From: Legionellales bacterium UBA5158
GTDB lineage: Bacteria; Pseudomonadota; Gammaproteobacteria; DSM-16500
Direction of reading: 5' to 3'
Length of the DNA: 18,110 nucleotides
NCBI GenBank assembly: GCA_002413665.1
Contig: DHXK01000134.1
Location: 931-19,040 of the forward strand
The position numbers and the translations under genes are program-made. Under the pieces are notes generated by a model. It ran no database searches and had not been told where the DNA came from. It saw only the letters and a list, made by a program, of their open reading frames with translations. Shown here piece after piece: positions 15,177-18,110 of this stretch; the stretch's first letter is position 1; every line of letters begins with the position of its first letter.

Positions 15177-16850
15177 ATGAAATTCAAAAAATCATTTATC
15201 GCATTAAACATTTTGTGTTTAAGTCAGTTTACATTTGCGGCAAACGAGTTGCAGGTGACACCATTTTCAGGCTTAGCTGTTGGCACACTTCAGACAACAA
15301 CACCTAACACCCTACCAATACTCACCTTCACCAATGATGATGGTAAGTCATGGATATACCCAAGTTATGTTTTTAAGAATCTACCAGTTACTTTAAGCAG
15401 TGGCATATTTTTAAGTTCAGCTAGCACAGGTTCTGCTAATGACAACATTAGTATTGCAGCAGGCCAAGCTTGCACCGGTGGTTTTTGTGTTCGTCCTTTC
15501 CCGCTTGTTGCCGTAGGCACACAAAATGGAGCGACCTGGAATTATCCTTCTTCTGTTTATGAAAATTTAACTACGCGCATCACTGCAAATTTCGGTGGTG
15601 GCCTATTGCAAGGAGCAAGTTGCTTCGGCTCGGGTGCGAATGCAAACTGCATCGCACCAGGATTTTATTTTGATGATGATAGTGGTGCGGTACACCCACT
15701 TTTAGCACAAAGTTCAAACGGTGGCAGTGATTGGAATTATCCTACTAGCATTTTCACAGATCTTAACATCTCGGTAGATCCCAATATTACGACTGCATTT
15801 TTAGCACATGCTAGTTGTACTAAAGATACTGACGATAGTGTTTGCATTGCCGCCGGTAGTTTTTGTACCTCAATTATTTGTAGCCAACCTTTGATTGCTT
15901 TGAGTCCAGATAAAGGATTGACGTGGACATTTCCACACTCGATTTTTCAAAATTTACAAACCAGCATAGATCCGAATTTTTTGAGTGCATTCTTTAATGG
16001 AGCGAGCTGTTCCGGCAAAGGCAACAAAGCTATTTGTATCGCGGCTGGGAATATGTTTAACGGTGAAAATCTACCACTGATCGCCTTAACAAGAAACGGT
16101 GGGAGTGATTGGGTTTATCCAAAAGCAATTTTCACCGACTTGAAACATAAGATAAACCCAGCGTTTATTTCGGGTTATTTTCAAAGTGCAAGCTGCATAG
16201 GTGAGGCTAATAAAACGACTTGTGTTGCAGCAGGTGCATATACAGAGGATGTTGAACTACCATTAGTAGTAATCACAAGAGATGGTGGTAATACTTGGAT
16301 TTATCCTGATGATATTCTCAAGCAAATTAAATCAACTATTCCCAATTTTGTTCGCGGTAATTTTTCATCTGTTAGTTGTACGGGCACTAGTAAAAAAGGT
16401 ATTTGTGTTGCCAGTGGAAGATTTTGTACGGATGAAGACTGCGATGTAAGCTATCCACTGATAGCTGCCAGCAACGATGGTGGAAAGTCTTGGATATTTC
16501 CAACTAGTATCTTTAAAAATTTAAAACTTGCTATCGATCCTAAATTTGCTCATGGCTTATTATCTAGTGTTTCGTGCAGTGGCGATGAAGATCACAGTTA
16601 TTGCCAAGCATCTGGTGAATATGTCACAACAGATGATAAACATCTTCCTTTAGTTGCAATCAGCACGACCAACAGTGGACGTCAATGGTCTTATCCAAAA
16701 GCAGTTCATAATGACTTAACGACAACGATAGATCCAGCTTTTGATTTTGCAACATTCGTATCGACAGCGACAGCCGGTGAATTAAAATCAACACCTACCT
16801 ACGTAGAAATTGTTGATCATGAATATCGTTACTTGACTGCTGCAAAATAA
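15177..16850 (+). CDS. Secreted Asp-box (BNR, sialidase-like) repeat protein with paired cysteines
   Basis: 557 residues; AAGGAAG at 15166-15172 is the ribosome binding site. A classic signal peptide (MKFKKSF, hydrophobic core, cleavage near FTFA at 18-21) sends it out of the cytoplasm. Eight Asp-box motifs of the type S/T-x-D-x-G-x-x-W end at W59, W121, W186, W250, W312, W374, W439 and W504, 62-65 residues apart. Most are followed by [YF]P-x(2)-[IV][FY]-x-[ND]L and, less often, ID-P-x-F. Six repeats contain a Cys pair exactly nine apart (149/158, 214/223, 278/287, 340/349, 401/410, 467/476); others have a C-x(4)-C pair (99/104, 230/235, 417/422). This predicts an eight-bladed beta-propeller stabilised by disulfides. 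Sialidase catalytic residues (the Arg triad) are not evident, so glycan binding or a scaffold role is as likely as hydrolysis. Confidence 0.8.
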   Translation: MKFKKSFIALNILCLSQFTFAANELQVTPFSGLAVGTLQTTTPNTLPILTFTNDDGKSWIYPSYVFKNLPVTLSSGIFLSSASTGSANDNISIAAGQACTGGFCVRPFPLVAVGTQNGATWNYPSSVYENLTTRITANFGGGLLQGASCFGSGANANCIAPGFYFDDDSGAVHPLLAQSSNGGSDWNYPTSIFTDLNISVDPNITTAFLAHASCTKDTDDSVCIAAGSFCTSIICSQPLIALSPDKGLTWTFPHSIFQNLQTSIDPNFLSAFFNGASCSGKGNKAICIAAGNMFNGENLPLIALTRNGGSDWVYPKAIFTDLKHKINPAFISGYFQSASCIGEANKTTCVAAGAYTEDVELPLVVITRDGGNTWIYPDDILKQIKSTIPNFVRGNFSSVSCTGTSKKGICVASGRFCTDEDCDVSYPLIAASNDGGKSWIFPTSIFKNLKLAIDPKFAHGLLSSVSCSGDEDHSYCQASGEYVTTDDKHLPLVAISTTNSGRQWSYPKAVHNDLTTTIDPAFDFATFVSTATAGELKSTPTYVEIVDHEYRYLTAAK

Positions 16851-16862
16851 AGTTTATTATGC

Positions 16863-16890
16863 CTGTGGCTTTGTTTATGCAAAGCCACAG
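16863..16890 (+). terminator. Strong hairpin after the Asp-box gene
   Basis: CTGTGGCTTTG (16863-16873) and CAAAGCCACAG (16880-16890) form an 11-base perfect stem with a six-base loop, 12 bases after the stop. No T-run follows on the + strand, so it is either a weak intrinsic terminator or an mRNA 3'-end stabiliser. Confidence 0.5.
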
Positions 16891-17023
16891 AGTTATGAGT
16901 GGTTTAGGATTTACACAAAAAACTTCAAATCTTTCTACGATAGATAATTTAATTGCAGAAGTGTCTAATAAACATGAATTCATATAAAGTAATAATTTTT
17001 GTAAAAAATGGAGCTAGAAATAG

Positions 17024-18110
17024 TTGATTTCAAAAATAAACAAATGGGTTCTGTCAGTACTAATAACTTTATTTAGCCAGCATGCTGTTGCAATTAGAGT
17101 TGTGCAATTTAATATTCAAGAGCTAGACAGTGTTAAAATTCAATCCGAGCAGCTTTCTTCAGTTCAATTATCTTCAGTTCAAAAAATACTGTAAAAATTG
17201 AAGCCAGACATACTCTCAGTAAATGAAATTCAATATGACTTGCCGAAAGTTCCAAATAATAATTATTCTTCAATGGGAAACAATAGTAATCTTTTTGCTA
17301 AAGATATTCGTAATAATACACTTGCATATAGCATTTTTTATCCTGCAAACACAGGTTTTAATGCATTACGAAATTCTAAAAATGAATATGTTAGAAATCC
17401 AAATAAAGAAGAAGTGCAAAAATATTCTGACGGTATTAATTTCGGGATGTTTCCTGGTCAATATTCCACGGCAGGATTAACAAAATATAAAATTCCATCT
17501 ATCAAAGTAATCAGCAAAATATCCTGGAAACAATTTAATCCATTAATTGATTTTTCTTTTTATGCTGATGAAAAAGAAAAACCATTACCAAAAAATATGC
17601 CGTTATTTGATAAAAATTTTACTGATTCAACTCTACTAATTGAAGGACATAAAGTACATCTCATTTTATTACACACGGTACCATCCTATGCTTTTGGTAA
17701 TCCAAAATCACCTAATTTTGCCCGAAATAGGGATCAATTGTTGTTTTTAAAATGGTACTTAGGTGGGACAGTTAAATTTGTATCAAACAAATTGATGATC
17801 CATCCTTTGCAGAATGGGGTAAGTTTTATTGCGCTAGGCGACTGGAATGCTGACATTAATGAGCGCACAGAAAGTAGCGATGTTCTAAAAACATTAGGAA
17901 AGCTTTTTCATTATGCAAATGATCATAAAGCACCTACTTACCGAGGAATGGATATTTTTAAAGATAGCCTATTACTTCATTTAGACTGCATTCTCTTAAG
18001 CAATGACATTGGTGTTAAAAAACACGGTATTTTTGCACCTACGCCCAATTTTAAAAAATTAGCTTGTCAAAATAAAATCGCTACACGCGATCATTTCGTA
18101 CTGGTAAAAA
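17024..18110 (+). pseudogene. EEP-family (endonuclease/exonuclease/phosphatase) secreted protein, broken by one stop; 3' end outside window
   Basis: The start is taken as TTG 17024, the first codon after an in-frame TAG, with GGAG at 17010-17013. It reads as a signal peptide (KWVLSVLITLFSQHAVA) followed by IRVVQFNIQEL, the usual first strand of EEP enzymes. A TAA at 17192-17194 interrupts the frame, just after a 15-bp tandem duplication (copies from 17156 and 17171) that repeats LSSVQ. The same frame then stays open to the window end with EEP landmarks: LKPDILSVNEIQYD (metal-binding Glu at 17225-17227), LLHTVPSY, GDWNAD (Asp at 17840-17842, Asn at 17846-17848) and RDHFVLV (His at 18092-18094). 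Apart from the stop, the catalytic set seems complete. EEP enzymes cut phosphodiester or phosphoester bonds in nucleic acids or lipids; the substrate is unknown. The gene may be recently inactivated. Confidence 0.78.

Noticed and set aside
6926..17194. Reassignment of TAA to an amino acid in this organism
   Set aside because: TAA ends at least the outer-membrane barrel, IQM-like, MFS, TPR-like and Asp-box genes at sensible places; nonsense mutations or errors explain the interruptions more simply.
17223..17480. 85-codon plus-strand frame in the EEP region
   Set aside because: It lies in another frame from the one with clear EEP motifs (NEIQYD, GDWNAD, RDH); a shadow.

Overview
The window looks like chromosomal DNA of a host-associated gammaproteobacterium, most likely Legionellales-like (Legionella, Coxiella or Berkiella type). 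This is inferred from four things: AT-rich sequence, an outer-membrane barrel ending in Phe, large proteins of eukaryote-facing or low-complexity character, and visible gene decay. No 16S rRNA, tRNA, IS element, phage gene or CRISPR array was seen.

Left part (1-5718). An outer-membrane beta-barrel gene (362-1384, +) converges on a 693-residue protein (1488-3569, -). That protein carries a domain strongly resembling the core of plant IQM (IQ-motif) proteins and may be a secreted effector. The divergent spacer leads to an MFS transporter whose real start is probably 3921. A good Fur-box match overlaps its promoter at 3812-3830, so it is probably iron-regulated. A GNAT acetyltransferase (5152-5718, -) overlaps the transporter tail to tail.

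Middle part (5842-7408) is worn. It holds an Lrp/AsnC protein that has lost its DNA-binding domain, a small TPR-like protein, a glyoxalase-fold (VOC) pseudogene with an in-frame stop, and a frameshifted fragment of a small secreted protein.

Central part (7608-14675, -) is the most striking. Two reading frames of 1544 and 765 codons lie in the same frame, separated only by one TAA (10041-10043) plus 45 open codons without a usual start codon. They read as one ancestral protein of about 2350 residues. Its order is: N-terminal charged coiled coil; large alpha-helical modules in an A-B-A-B order; a fifth module cut by the stop; a disordered stretch with two copies of a 12-residue motif that fits the eukaryotic PAM2 (poly(A)-binding-protein-interacting) signature; and a Q/P-rich prion-like tail. 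The layout recalls ataxin-2/Paip-type PABP-binding proteins. If real, this is a bacterial mimic aimed at the host mRNA machinery.

Right part (14676-18110). A 501-base spacer carries two successive terminator-like hairpins on the + strand with a possible small RNA ahead of them. Then comes a secreted eight-repeat Asp-box (BNR, sialidase-like) protein with regular cysteine pairs. Last is an endonuclease/exonuclease/phosphatase (EEP) family gene, secreted by prediction, broken by one in-frame TAA and running off the window end.

Three separate genes here are interrupted by an in-frame TAA. TAA is also the normal terminator of several intact genes, so ongoing pseudogenization (or assembly error) is more likely than recoding.
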